A program made the position numbers and the translations under genes. Source: an uncultured Gammaproteobacteria bacterium (GTDB lineage: Bacteria > Pseudomonadota > Gammaproteobacteria > Arenicellales > JAANXG01). From it: 36,732 bases of DNA. The DNA is taken from contig CALZGZ010000209.1 of the NCBI GenBank assembly GCA_945787105.1, positions 1-36,732 of the forward strand, read 5' to 3'. Below the pieces are notes generated by a model. That model was not told the DNA's origin. It did not search any database and saw nothing but the letters and a program-made list of their open reading frames with translations. Shown one piece after another: positions 1-7,921 of the stretch. Each line of letters opens with the position of its first letter. Positions within the stretch are counted from its first letter, which is position 1.

Positions 1-140
1 CAATTGCACCTGACCCCATTGATTCTTTGATTTTGACCCCATTGATTTTTGCAATTGGACCTGACCCCATTGATTCGTTTCAATTGCACCTGACCCCATT
101 GGTTTTGACCCCATTGGTTTTGCCATTGGTTTTGCAGGAG
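1..140. repeat. Cluster of GACCCCATT-type short repeats
   Basis: TGACCCCATTG occurs five times, at 11-21, 34-44, 62-72, 91-101 and 106-116. The blocks CAATTGCACC (1-10 and 81-90) and GCAATTGGACC (51-61) sit just before three of the copies. The cluster ends at the ribosome binding site of the cyclase gene, so it fills that gene's promoter region. A palindromic relative lies just after the same gene at 2431-2445. Such GGGGTCA/TGACCCC words resemble REP-type elements mobilised by REP-associated tyrosine transposases; that assignment is inference, as no transposase is present here. Confidence 0.75.
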
Positions 141-145
141 TCGAA

Positions 146-2401
146 TTGCCGCGCTGGGTGAAAGGTCTTGCCGTCGGGATTGCGACGGGTCTGATTGGCG
201 TGGTCCTTGTGCTGACCCCGCTTGGTCACCACTTCGAGGAAAACTTTGGCTTGGCCTGGCTGTTCAACCGGCGCGGCACGATCGAGCCGCCGCCCAACGT
301 TGCTGTGGTTGCGATTAATGAGCGCGCTGCCAAAGGTCTTGGATTGCCGCGTCTTCCGCGTGACTGGCCGCGCTCCATACACGGTCGCTTAATTGAGGGT
401 CTTGTGGCGCGTGGCGCGTCGGCGATTGTGTTTGACATGGACTTTCAGCGCGCAAAGTCCGCTGAGCACGATCTCGCTTTCGCTAAGGCGGTTGCCGAAG
501 CCGGGCGGGTAGTCCTGTTCGAAAGGCTGACCGGTAAAGGCCAGCCGGTGTTCGATGCCGCAGGAAAGCAGGTCGGCTCGATCTGGGTCGAGCAGCTGAT
601 TCCCCCCATACCCCCTCTCGCCGAGTCGGCCAAAGGAGTCGGATCGTTTCCGGTACCGAAGGTGCAGGTAAATGTTTTTCAGTTCTGGGCTTTTAAGCCG
701 AGTGTCGGTGACGCTGCGACGATGCCGGTGGTGGCCCTGCAGGTCCATGCTCTTGGGGCGTATGACCGCTGGCGGCAGATTCTCGAACAGGCAGGTGCTA
801 CCGGCATGGACGAACTTCCTCGCCACGCAAACGACTTGGCTGGTGCCGCGGAACTCAGAAAGATGATGCGTACGCTGCGCAATCAGTTCAAGAGCGATGC
901 ATCGCTTGGCGACAGGATTGACAAAGTCCTATCGGCGCAGTACGGACCGGCCAGTAATACAGCGGAGTACTCATTACTCAAGGCGTTGGGTAGACTTTAT
1001 GCAGGGGGCGACAATCGCTATCTGAATTTTTATGGGCCGCCGGGAAGCATTCGCACTATTCCTTACCATGCGGTGATAAAGGGCAGTGATCCCAATATTG
1101 ATCCAGCCGCTCTAGACTTTACGGACAAGGTTGTGTTCGTCGGTTTTTCAGACCTGTTCGATCCCGGCCAGCCAGACCGATTCTACACGGTGTTTACCCG
1201 CGATGACGGCGTAGACTTGAGTGGTGTGGAAATCATGGCGACCGCGTTCGCCAACCTACTTACCGATCGGACGCTGAGGCCCAGCGACACATTGACTACA
1301 GTTGTCATCTTGTTCTTATTTGGCCTCATCTTGGGAACCGGTGTCTACCTGTTGACGGCTGTGGTGGGCGTGCCGTTGGCCCTGGTGCTCGCGGGCCTGT
1401 ATATTTTCGGTGCGCAGACCGTGTTCAACTCCGCCGATACCTGGCTGCCGCTCGCCACGCCGGTGCTGGTGCAGTTGCCCTTGGCATTGTTCATCGGTCT
1501 TGTTGCTCAGTTCTTGCTGGAACGGCACCGGCAACAGGTGTACAGCAAGGCGGTCAGCTACTACCTGCCCGAAAATGTCGCTAAGGAACTCACCGAAAAA
1601 GAGCTCGACCCGAGTTCCCTGAACCGGGTCGTATACGGTGCCTGCCTGGCGACGGACATGTCGGGGTTTACGTCTATCTCGGAGACCATGTCGCCGGCCG
1701 AGTTGGCCTCGTTCATGAATGCCTATTTCGACGCGCTAGCCGAGGCGTTGAAACGTCACCAGGTCGACGTCACGGAATTTCATGCGGATACCATTATGTG
1801 CGCGTGGACTGCTGACGAACCCGGTGCGCTCGATCGCCGTAACGCAGCGCTCGCCAGTCTTGCCGTTGTGGACGCGGTGGATCGCTACAACGCACAGCTC
1901 GAGGACGTCGACCTGAACGCGCGCGTCGGGCTTGATGAGGGGCAGTTCTACTTGGGGCATACCGGCGGCGGCGGTCGCATGGGCTACAGCATTCTTGGGG
2001 ACTGTGCCAACACGTCAGCCCGACTGGAGAGTCTCAACAAACATCTAGGTACGCATATTCTCGCCACCCAACCTGTGGTGGCGAACGCTGACAATCTCCT
2101 GCTGCGCCCCCTCGGGCGGTTCACTCTGGTGGGAAAAGGAGATCCCATCCCCATCGTCGAGATTCTTTCGCAGACGGACACGGCCACCGGTAGTCAGAAT
2201 CGGCTTTGCGAACATTTTGCCCGGGCGCTTGACGTCTTCCGACAGCAGCAATGGGCCCAAGCGGCCGCGCAGTTCGAAGCCATCCTGAAAGAATACCCGG
2301 AAGATGGTCCGTCCCGTTTCTATCTTGACCGTTGTCGAGACTATCAAACCCAGGCACCGGCGGACGAGGATCCCACCGTGATTCGAATGGAGTCAAAGTG
2401 A
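146..2401 (+). CDS. CHASE2-domain class III adenylate/guanylate cyclase
   Basis: This is a membrane-bound nucleotide cyclase of 751 residues. It starts at TTG with AGGAG at 136-140, five bases upstream. Residues 1-30 form a first membrane anchor. Residues about 40-375 are an extracytoplasmic CHASE2 sensor, with the typical 'GASAIVFDMDF' and 'DKVVFVGFSDLFD' patches. About 385-465 hold several membrane helices, and about 492-665 form the class III catalytic domain. The metal-site region 'ATDMSGFTSISE', the 'HADTIMCAW' strand and the 'GYSILGDCANTSARLE' segment fit the family. The Asp usual just before 'Y-x3-G' is Gly here, so base specificity (cAMP or cGMP) cannot be read with confidence. A short TPR-like tail follows. 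The product probably acts on the cNMP-binding phosphatase at 14.6 kb or on a CRP-family regulator; that link is inferred. Confidence 0.93.
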   Translation: MPRWVKGLAVGIATGLIGVVLVLTPLGHHFEENFGLAWLFNRRGTIEPPPNVAVVAINERAAKGLGLPRLPRDWPRSIHGRLIEGLVARGASAIVFDMDFQRAKSAEHDLAFAKAVAEAGRVVLFERLTGKGQPVFDAAGKQVGSIWVEQLIPPIPPLAESAKGVGSFPVPKVQVNVFQFWAFKPSVGDAATMPVVALQVHALGAYDRWRQILEQAGATGMDELPRHANDLAGAAELRKMMRTLRNQFKSDASLGDRIDKVLSAQYGPASNTAEYSLLKALGRLYAGGDNRYLNFYGPPGSIRTIPYHAVIKGSDPNIDPAALDFTDKVVFVGFSDLFDPGQPDRFYTVFTRDDGVDLSGVEIMATAFANLLTDRTLRPSDTLTTVVILFLFGLILGTGVYLLTAVVGVPLALVLAGLYIFGAQTVFNSADTWLPLATPVLVQLPLALFIGLVAQFLLERHRQQVYSKAVSYYLPENVAKELTEKELDPSSLNRVVYGACLATDMSGFTSISETMSPAELASFMNAYFDALAEALKRHQVDVTEFHADTIMCAWTADEPGALDRRNAALASLAVVDAVDRYNAQLEDVDLNARVGLDEGQFYLGHTGGGGRMGYSILGDCANTSARLESLNKHLGTHILATQPVVANADNLLLRPLGRFTLVGKGDPIPIVEILSQTDTATGSQNRLCEHFARALDVFRQQQWAQAAAQFEAILKEYPEDGPSRFYLDRCRDYQTQAPADEDPTVIRMESK

Positions 2402-2430
2402 GGCGGGTAGACATCTAATGAGACATCTAA

Positions 2431-2445
2431 TGGGGTCAGACCCCA
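2431..2445. repeat. Short palindrome TGGGGTCAGACCCCA
   Basis: A 7-bp stem surrounds one central base. It lies 30 bp after the cyclase stop and carries the same GACCCCA core as the cluster in front of that gene. The preceding bases contain ACATCTAATG twice (2411-2420 and 2423-2432). It is probably a REP-like element; a weak hairpin terminator role is possible, but no T run follows. Confidence 0.65.
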
Positions 2446-2520
2446 AGCAAAATTAGTCAAACTAGTGGCACCGCGAATCTAAACGCAAAAGCCAGCAGCT
2501 ACGACTCCGGAATCTGGAGC

Positions 2521-4071
2521 CTAGAACGTTTTTGTGATGCGGGCCTCAATTCTATTCTCATCGAAGCTGAATTCATCATTCGACGAGTTTCGGTCGCGGT
2601 AACGGTACTCCAGCGATCCGGACAGGCGCCGGGCAAACGTGTGTCTGAGACTGACTCGGAACACGGCGTCGTCCGCGTCGTCTTCGGTCGGGTCACTCTC
2701 GCGGAAGTCGACGTGATCAAACTCCAAGGTCGTGGTCAGGGCGGTGCGACGCCGAAACTGCCAGTTCCAGCTGCCACAGATCCCGACCCCTTCGTCCGCG
2801 TCACCCACTTCCTCGAATTCGAAACGCTCGTTGAAGACCGTTAAGCCGAAGTCCTGTCTCTTCCCTGCGCGCACCCCGCCAAACAGCTCAAAACGTTTGC
2901 GCACGAACACCTCGTCCGTCAGGCTCGGAGCGCTGGAGCGGTCTGAGCGGCACAGCAAAGCCGAGAACGGATCCAACACCGCGTCGCCGAATGGATTACG
3001 CGTAGGAAATGTGGCGATTTGCTCGAAGGTCTGCTGGGCGGTGGTGGACTGTTCAACGTAACTACCCGAGAAGCGGGCTTTGCGGGTGCGGTATTGTAAT
3101 TGCCCGTCGTAAGTAACGCCCGGGTTGGAACCCACCGCGCGATCGCGGTAGCGGACGGTTAATGAGGATCGACGCGAGGGATTCAAAAACACACTTACGA
3201 ATTCATTATTGTCTCCCTTACCGCCCTCGATGGTAAAGAAACGGCTCGGGCTCCAGCCGGCGCCCAGGCTCCAGAAACTGCCATCCGTGAGTTCCCGGGT
3301 CGTGCGAAAATTACTCTCCTCACGTCCGGCCACGCCGAGCAAATAGAACTCCCGGTTGGCCGGCCAACGCGCCTCGCCCTCAGCCTCGAGAACCTCAAAG
3401 TCGTCATCCTGATCCACCCTTTCTTCGTTACGGTACCGGGCATCGATGTCCCACGTAAGCTGAGTCGACCGCCGCCCGTTCTGGGCGGTAAAGTTCACTT
3501 CGTCGAAATTACTATCCGAAATTTCGTTGGTATCCGCCCGAAACGCGCGTGTCAGGTAACGCAGCTCGGTGTCGGCGTAGCCGCCCCAACGCTCGCGCCA
3601 GATAGGCTCTACGCTTGCGGACGCCACATCGGACCTATTGCCCGTGACCGTGACATTGTCTCGCGCAACGCGTCCGCTGTTGAATATGTTGGTTTGTCCG
3701 ACTCGCGCCTGTGCTTCGATGAAAAACCGCTCTTTGACCAGTTCAACGTCGGCCGTGGCGCCCAGCTGATGGCGAACGTCATTACGAGTGCTGTCTCGCG
3801 CGTAAAAAAGCGATTGCAGGCGATAGGCGAGATTCAGGTTGAGACGCCGTCCCGTTCCACTTATCTGGACGGTCGGATTGATCTCGGTAACCGCGTCCGA
3901 TTCCTCCTGCCCCCGTGGTGCCAGGGTCACATTGTCGGTGATTGTTTCCCGCAGCTCTATGCCGGGTGTGATCCGCCATTCACCGCCCCACGCCAGTGGG
4001 GTGGCCAAAAGCTGCAGCCCGAACACGAAGCAGACGTATCGCCCCCACCTGATGTCGCAAAAATATTTCAC
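2521..4071 (-). CDS. PEP-CTERM-system-associated outer membrane beta-barrel protein
   Basis: A 516-residue exported protein beginning at GTG with only a weak ribosome binding site. Residues 1-29 form a signal peptide (hydrophobic 'YVCFVFGLQLLATPLAWG'). The remainder is rich in alternating polar/aromatic strands and ends 'RITKTF', the C-terminal Phe signature recognised by the BAM machinery. The opening 'WRITPGIELRETITDNVTLAP' and the overall length match the family described as PEP-CTERM system-associated outer membrane protein (TIGR03016 type), found with exosortase/EPS loci. It probably forms an outer-membrane pore or scaffold for polysaccharide export; the exact role is unknown. It stands alone on its strand. 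The sugar transferase 2 kb away supports an EPS connection, but no exosortase or PEP-CTERM substrate is visible. Confidence 0.82.
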   Translation of the reverse strand: MKYFCDIRWGRYVCFVFGLQLLATPLAWGGEWRITPGIELRETITDNVTLAPRGQEESDAVTEINPTVQISGTGRRLNLNLAYRLQSLFYARDSTRNDVRHQLGATADVELVKERFFIEAQARVGQTNIFNSGRVARDNVTVTGNRSDVASASVEPIWRERWGGYADTELRYLTRAFRADTNEISDSNFDEVNFTAQNGRRSTQLTWDIDARYRNEERVDQDDDFEVLEAEGEARWPANREFYLLGVAGREESNFRTTRELTDGSFWSLGAGWSPSRFFTIEGGKGDNNEFVSVFLNPSRRSSLTVRYRDRAVGSNPGVTYDGQLQYRTRKARFSGSYVEQSTTAQQTFEQIATFPTRNPFGDAVLDPFSALLCRSDRSSAPSLTDEVFVRKRFELFGGVRAGKRQDFGLTVFNERFEFEEVGDADEGVGICGSWNWQFRRRTALTTTLEFDHVDFRESDPTEDDADDAVFRVSLRHTFARRLSGSLEYRYRDRNSSNDEFSFDENRIEARITKTF

Positions 4072-4592
4072 TCGTTTATTAGAACTTCACAGCAAGTTAG
4101 CTTTTATAGCCGTAATATCCGTAGCGGTGACGACGACACTTCGTTGTCTGTTTTTGTTACGGCGGATGCCGATCGGGTTGTGTTGATCATCAACCAACGC
4201 CGTTTCCTCTGCGACCCGCTTTAATTTGGTTTTTTAACCTCGAGCACCATCATGATCTGGCCCATCAGGCTGGTCGGACAGCGACTTCACCAGTCACGAA
4301 CGGATGCTGTGCATAGTATAAAGACTGCCCGATCGTCGCTGCGAGACGCCAACTACGGTATTGGGCGTCAATATTCATGACTTCTACGATTATAGGGGAT
4401 TTTCCGGCGAACAGCTGGATAAACGTCAACTATCGGGACATCGCACCGGTTGATGGAGAGGAAACACTGTTGTGCTGCACCGCAATAAAGGGGCCGCCTC
4501 GGGCCGGTGGCGATCGCGAATGCCTGCACTTGCGCTTCCCGCAACCACAGATCGCTGTGGGGTTGGTCCGGCGCGGCGCTTGTGCCCGCCTT

Positions 4593-4649
4593 GTCCCCGC
4601 ACAGCAGGGGAACTGCGGTCAGGAACGGCGGACTTAACGCCTCAGGATA
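4593..4649. repeat. Dispersed repeat fragment shared with 19.6 kb and 36.7 kb
   Basis: GTCCCCGCACAGCAGGGG at 4593-4610 recurs exactly at 36715-36732, the window's right edge. GCGGACTTAACG(C/T)CTCAGGAT at 4628-4647 recurs at 19588-19607 with one difference. The two blocks are neighbours here, so they are probably parts of one dispersed intergenic element that is broken up elsewhere. Confidence 0.6.
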
Positions 4650-4758
4650 ACGTCGTTGGCGGGCCCATCGCGCCGTGTTGAGACCCCTTATTTGTTTGTT
4701 GTCGTGATCGCAGCGCGCAAAGTTACGAACTGTTGGCAAAATAATTAACACGACGGAC

Positions 4759-4785
4759 AAAAAAAGCCGCCAATAATGGCGGCTT
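4759..4785 (-). terminator. Rho-independent terminator, leftward
   Basis: AAGCCGCCA (4764-4772) pairs perfectly with TGGCGGCTT (4777-4785) around a 4-base loop. On the minus strand the stem is followed by a run of T residues (complement of 4759-4765). No large minus-strand gene ends nearby, so it would terminate whatever the module upstream of it encodes. Confidence 0.75.
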
Positions 4786-4852
4786 CAACTCAAATACACT
4801 ACTCATAGCATCCCTGCAACATCGATACTAGCAGGGCGGCAAGCGCCAATTC

Positions 4853-4868
4853 GGTGACTCTGGTCACA
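4853..4868. promoter_or_regulatory. CRP-like palindrome GGTGA-N6-TCACA
   Basis: GGTGACTCTGGTCACA differs by one base from the CRP-family consensus TGTGA-N6-TCACA. A second such site at 17806-17821 sits at the same place in the duplicated module. The window also encodes a class III cyclase. The palindrome doubles as the hairpin of the module, so DNA binding and RNA structure are competing readings. Confidence 0.4.
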
Positions 4869-5333
4869 TTCAGCGCAGGTTCTGGCGGCCAGTATTGGAT
4901 TCAATGCAGCGCTAACCAGAGGCGATAAATACTGCCGGCAGCCACACAGTTGCGGACACGTCCAGTTGATAACCGCTGCATGACTAGGAATCCTTGACCT
5001 GTAAATTATCGTGTATCGGAGCAGTCAGACAGCGTATGTCCGATCATCGGGTCTGCGAAGTATTGACAATGCCGGGCTGGATTGGTTTGGTCCTATGGCC
5101 GAGCATTGATATGAGCCGGTTCCGTTCTTCGTGAACGTCACCAACTAACCGTGGTTCGCCGCCTTTGCCATCCGTGGCGAGTCGACCACGTAAAACGGCG
5201 TTGGTGCAGACTATTATGGCGGAAACCGCAAATCATCATCGATCCCTTCGATTCTTTTGACATAGGTCAGTGAGTGAACCAGATACTTTGAGTAAGATTT
5301 CGTTGATTACAACTCGTTCGGTGAGAAACGCGG

Positions 5334-5531
5334 ATGAAAATAGAATATGAGCTTGTTGAAGACTCTTTTGACGATACAACAAAACTGCGTACGATGACGG
5401 AACAAGCGCAGACCCCATGGGGCGGCTGGTTGATCAGAACAACCGTTTATTCGCCGCACCACATCAGTACGGCGGTGATATATGTGGTACGAGAAGGCTC
5501 TTCAGAAGGGTTCGAAGCGGTTGCGCCATAA
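5334..5531 (+). CDS. Small hypothetical protein with GGWLIRT motif
   Basis: A 65-residue ORF starts at ATG with GGTGAG about ten bases upstream. It is acidic in the N-terminal half and contains 'WGGWLIRTTVY' followed by a beta-rich 'AVIYVVREG'. Many short bacterial proteins carry a 'GGWLxRT' core of this kind, but I cannot name a function. No signal peptide or membrane helix is present. The composition is protein-like compared with the surrounding DNA. No neighbour clearly shares an operon. It could still be a chance frame. Confidence 0.5.
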   Translation: MKIEYELVEDSFDDTTKLRTMTEQAQTPWGGWLIRTTVYSPHHISTAVIYVVREGSSEGFEAVAP

Positions 5532-5817
5532 ACCATTTGTGGTCCTATCTTAGACCGGCTTGGTTGCACGACGAGCGGTCGATAGCCACCATGTTGGGGT
5601 TGGTCGGACAAGGTTTGATCGGGTGATTGCAGGTTCGACGTCGCTATGTCGCGTTCTGAATTCGGCGGTCTCCGACGGTCCTGCGCCTGGTGAGAAGTGC
5701 GGGCTAGGCATTAACCGATATGACTGCGTCGTGGAACTTGCTACGATTAGATGGGTTGTGTATGACTAATCCCCGGGAGCGACCAAATCTAAAACGATAG
5801 ATATTGGCTAATAACAA

Positions 5818-6054
5818 GTGTTCGATGAATTAAGGCCATTGTTACCCCAAATCCCGTTTTTACGGCGGTTTCCGGTTGAGACGCGGGTGACGGTGGTCTA
5901 TTCGGAATTATTTAACATGGGTTATGCGCATGGATATCGTATGCAGCCACTGGGATTTGTGAGTACTGAATATGTCAGGGGATGGGTCAGTGGCTACTTG
6001 GATTACAAGTGGGATCAAGAAGTGATTCACGTCGAGGTTTATTTTGAAGCATAG
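5818..6054 (+). CDS. Small hypothetical protein
   Basis: A 78-residue ORF starts at GTG without a clear ribosome binding site. Its content, with several aromatic residues ('GYAHGYRMQPLGFVSTEYVRG') and an ending 'EVIHVEVYFEA', looks protein-like, but I do not recognise a family. It converges on the sugar transferase gene, whose stop lies about 105 bp further right. Between 5532 and 5817 I see no gene. Confidence 0.4.
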   Translation: MFDELRPLLPQIPFLRRFPVETRVTVVYSELFNMGYAHGYRMQPLGFVSTEYVRGWVSGYLDYKWDQEVIHVEVYFEA

Positions 6055-6160
6055 CTTCGAACGAGCCGTGCCATTTTAGAAGACGCGATGCAAGACTTGA
6101 TTTCGCGCGCTGACCCGGTAGTACTCTCGTGACTATACCGATTCAAGCTAGTCAACTGAT

Positions 6161-7564
6161 CTACATCGCACCGCGACCGAAGATGACGGCGGGAATGGTC
6201 CTGATCAGGATCTTAAGGTCCAGCCACAATGACCAGTCCTGGATATATTCTTCGTCCAATTCCAGCATCTGAGAGAAATCCTTCAGATCGCATCGTCCAC
6301 GTGTTTGCCAAAGGCCGGTCAATCCCGGCTTCATGCCCAGACGGCGGTGTTGCCGCCCACTGTATGCTTGGACCTCTTCAATGGGGAACGGCCGCGGTCC
6401 GACCAGGGACATGTCTCCCATGAGAACGCTGAAGAACTGCGGTAGCTCGTCGATGCTGAGTCGCCTCAGAAAGCGGCCAATGGGTGTAACACGGGGATCG
6501 TTTTCGATCTTGAATCGGGGTCCTTTCATTGTGTTGAGAGCAGCGAGATCGTCTCGCATTTCATGTGCTCCCACGATCATGGTACGAAACTTATAAATCG
6601 TAAACGTCCGGCCGTTGAGCCCCACCCGTTGCTGACGATAAAAAACCGGGCCTTTCGACGTGACCTTAATCGCCAGCGCCACGAACGGAACCAGCAATGT
6701 GGTTACCACCAGACCGATCACACCTCCCACAATATCTATAATTCTTTTTACGAACAGGGCCATTTCGTCGGCGGCGGACGCGTTCATAGTGAGCATATTC
6801 AATCCACCGAGATGCTCGAAATAGACTCTGTGCAGGCCATTGGCGATGGGAAGCACCAACTGTCGAACGGCTATCCCGCGCTCTTCGGCGGCCGCAACTG
6901 CCGGCGCCACTGTATCGGGTTCACGAACCGCGAGCGCTAATTCGTCGATTGGCGTATGACGGCTCAAGATGTCCGCGGTATTCTCAACCGTGCCGAGGAC
7001 GCGTCGTCCGTCGATCATTGACGTACCCCCAGGATCTAGATGACCCACGATTTCATGTCCTTGTTCCCGCGCAAGAACCTCTGCGAGATGGATCGCCGGT
7101 GTATCGGTTCCGACCACAATAATTCTTCGCCGGGTGCGGCCGGCGGTAGCGTGATCGATGAGCCAGCGAGCGGATAGGAGTCCGGCGAAATTCGTGGCGA
7201 GGAAGATCATCAATACCCCGCGGCTCAGGAAGTCCGCTTTGGCGTAGAAGCCGGTCAGGATAAGTAGGAGGTGTGCCAATATCAGTGCGCCGAGCAGCCG
7301 CGGCACCGTCTCACGTATGGGGCGTCTTTGCCTGAGCTTATAGCATCCGAGTAGCCACAGGGAGACGACTACGCAAACCACGGCAACGGGAAGAAACAGA
7401 TGGTAGACGCGTGGATCAAAGGTCCATGTCCCGGCTAAAGATCGTACCCACGGGTCCAAGACCTCGCGCAGGAAAGGCGCCAGATAGTAGCTGAACCCAG
7501 TCACCAGCACATCCAACAGTACAGCTGCGGTGTTCCGCACCCGGTCTAGCTGCGTTCCCTTCAT
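6161..7564 (-). CDS. Polyprenyl-phosphate sugar-1-phosphate transferase (WcaJ-like)
   Basis: An integral membrane enzyme that would transfer a hexose-1-phosphate, probably glucose, from UDP-sugar to undecaprenyl phosphate. This is the first step of exopolysaccharide repeat-unit assembly on the inner membrane. The N-terminal third holds four to five membrane helices. Residues about 145-265 form a Rossmann-like region ('IIVVGTDTPAIHLAE'). The C-terminal 200 residues are the bacterial sugar transferase domain, with 'KRIIDIVGG', 'GPVFYRQQRVG', 'YKFRTM', 'DPRVTPIGRFLRR', 'SIDELPQ' and 'MSLVGPRP'. The ATG at 7564 has GGAG eight bases upstream and is preferred over an in-frame GTG at 7570. No glycosyltransferases or Wzx/Wzy genes adjoin it, which is unusual for this family. 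Confidence 0.93.
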   Translation of the reverse strand: MKGTQLDRVRNTAAVLLDVLVTGFSYYLAPFLREVLDPWVRSLAGTWTFDPRVYHLFLPVAVVCVVVSLWLLGCYKLRQRRPIRETVPRLLGALILAHLLLILTGFYAKADFLSRGVLMIFLATNFAGLLSARWLIDHATAGRTRRRIIVVGTDTPAIHLAEVLAREQGHEIVGHLDPGGTSMIDGRRVLGTVENTADILSRHTPIDELALAVREPDTVAPAVAAAEERGIAVRQLVLPIANGLHRVYFEHLGGLNMLTMNASAADEMALFVKRIIDIVGGVIGLVVTTLLVPFVALAIKVTSKGPVFYRQQRVGLNGRTFTIYKFRTMIVGAHEMRDDLAALNTMKGPRFKIENDPRVTPIGRFLRRLSIDELPQFFSVLMGDMSLVGPRPFPIEEVQAYSGRQHRRLGMKPGLTGLWQTRGRCDLKDFSQMLELDEEYIQDWSLWLDLKILIRTIPAVIFGRGAM

Positions 7565-7921
7565 GCGCACTGCTCCAAGTTTGTCGGGGACGTATCTATA
7601 AACATTCTATAGCCGACGCAGTATTCACCTTCAAGACGCTGGAGATTGCCTCGGGAAGATCGTCATGGTACGTGATGTTGGGTATTGTGTACGAATATGA
7701 TAATGCTGTTCTCGCGGACAACGTCAAAGATGTATTGGCGGGTGCAAGCGGTACATGAGTCAAGAAAATTGACACGCGAATCGTTTGCATGAAAAACCTG
7801 CGCCCCATCCACAAACAGAATATTCTTTTGCTAATTTTAATGTAATGTCGAGCCAAAACTCTGATACGATCATAAAGTTGATATGAGTCACGTCAATATA
7901 GATTGAGTCGAACTTTTTTAT
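7565..7921. other. Divergent intergenic region
   Basis: This 357-bp A+T-richer stretch separates two divergent genes and should contain both promoters. TTGACA occurs at about 7769, but without a good -10 at the proper distance. TGAGTC occurs twice, near 7885 and 7904. A minus-strand frame at 7596-7856 is not convincing as a gene. Confidence 0.5.

Larger units (their letters stand above)
4759..4868 (-). other. Copy 1 of a conserved ~110-bp module (hairpin, tiny ORF, terminator)
   Basis: Read on the minus strand, the module has four parts: a GTGAC-N4-GTCAC hairpin (4854-4867), a stretch containing CAGGGATGCTA (complement of 4806-4816), a TTGA-x-TTGA segment, and a GC-rich stem followed by a T run (4759-4785). 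A second copy at 17710-17821 has every block at identical spacing: 68 bases from hairpin to stem, and 20 bases between stem and CAGGGATG block. A minus-strand reading frame, GTG at 4867 to TAG at 4799, encodes 22 residues. Twelve agree with copy 2, eight of them through synonymous codons. The N-terminal 20 residues resemble a lipoprotein signal ending LQGC. It could be a tiny gene, a small RNA or a decayed gene end; I cannot decide. Confidence 0.55.
4072..5333. other. Long gene-poor gap with repeats
   Basis: I see no convincing protein gene here. A 130-codon minus-strand reading frame at 4368-4760 has low-complexity, Arg/Pro-rich content typical of non-coding GC-rich DNA. The stretch contains a dispersed repeat (4593-4649) and the terminator-bearing module at 4759-4868. 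The rest, 4869-5333, holds nothing I can identify. The first 170 bp should contain the promoter of the beta-barrel gene on the minus strand. Confidence 0.6.

Noticed and set aside
4368-4760. 130-codon minus-strand frame
   Set aside because: Arg/Pro/Cys-rich composition without family motifs, overlapping a dispersed repeat; looks like chance openness in GC-rich DNA.
4759-4868. c-di-GMP (GEMM) riboswitch for the conserved module
   Set aside because: The conserved GEMM sequence blocks and paired architecture are absent; the module has only a short hairpin and a terminator stem.
4759-4868. C-terminal end of a PEP-CTERM protein in the minus frame of copy 1
   Set aside because: A 'PEP' triplet occurs upstream in frame, but the following helix lacks the Arg cluster and ends in GCYE; copy 2 has a stop codon at that place.
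7596-7856. 86-codon minus-strand frame in the divergent promoter region
   Set aside because: No ribosome binding site and no recognisable domain; it occupies the space where two promoters are needed.
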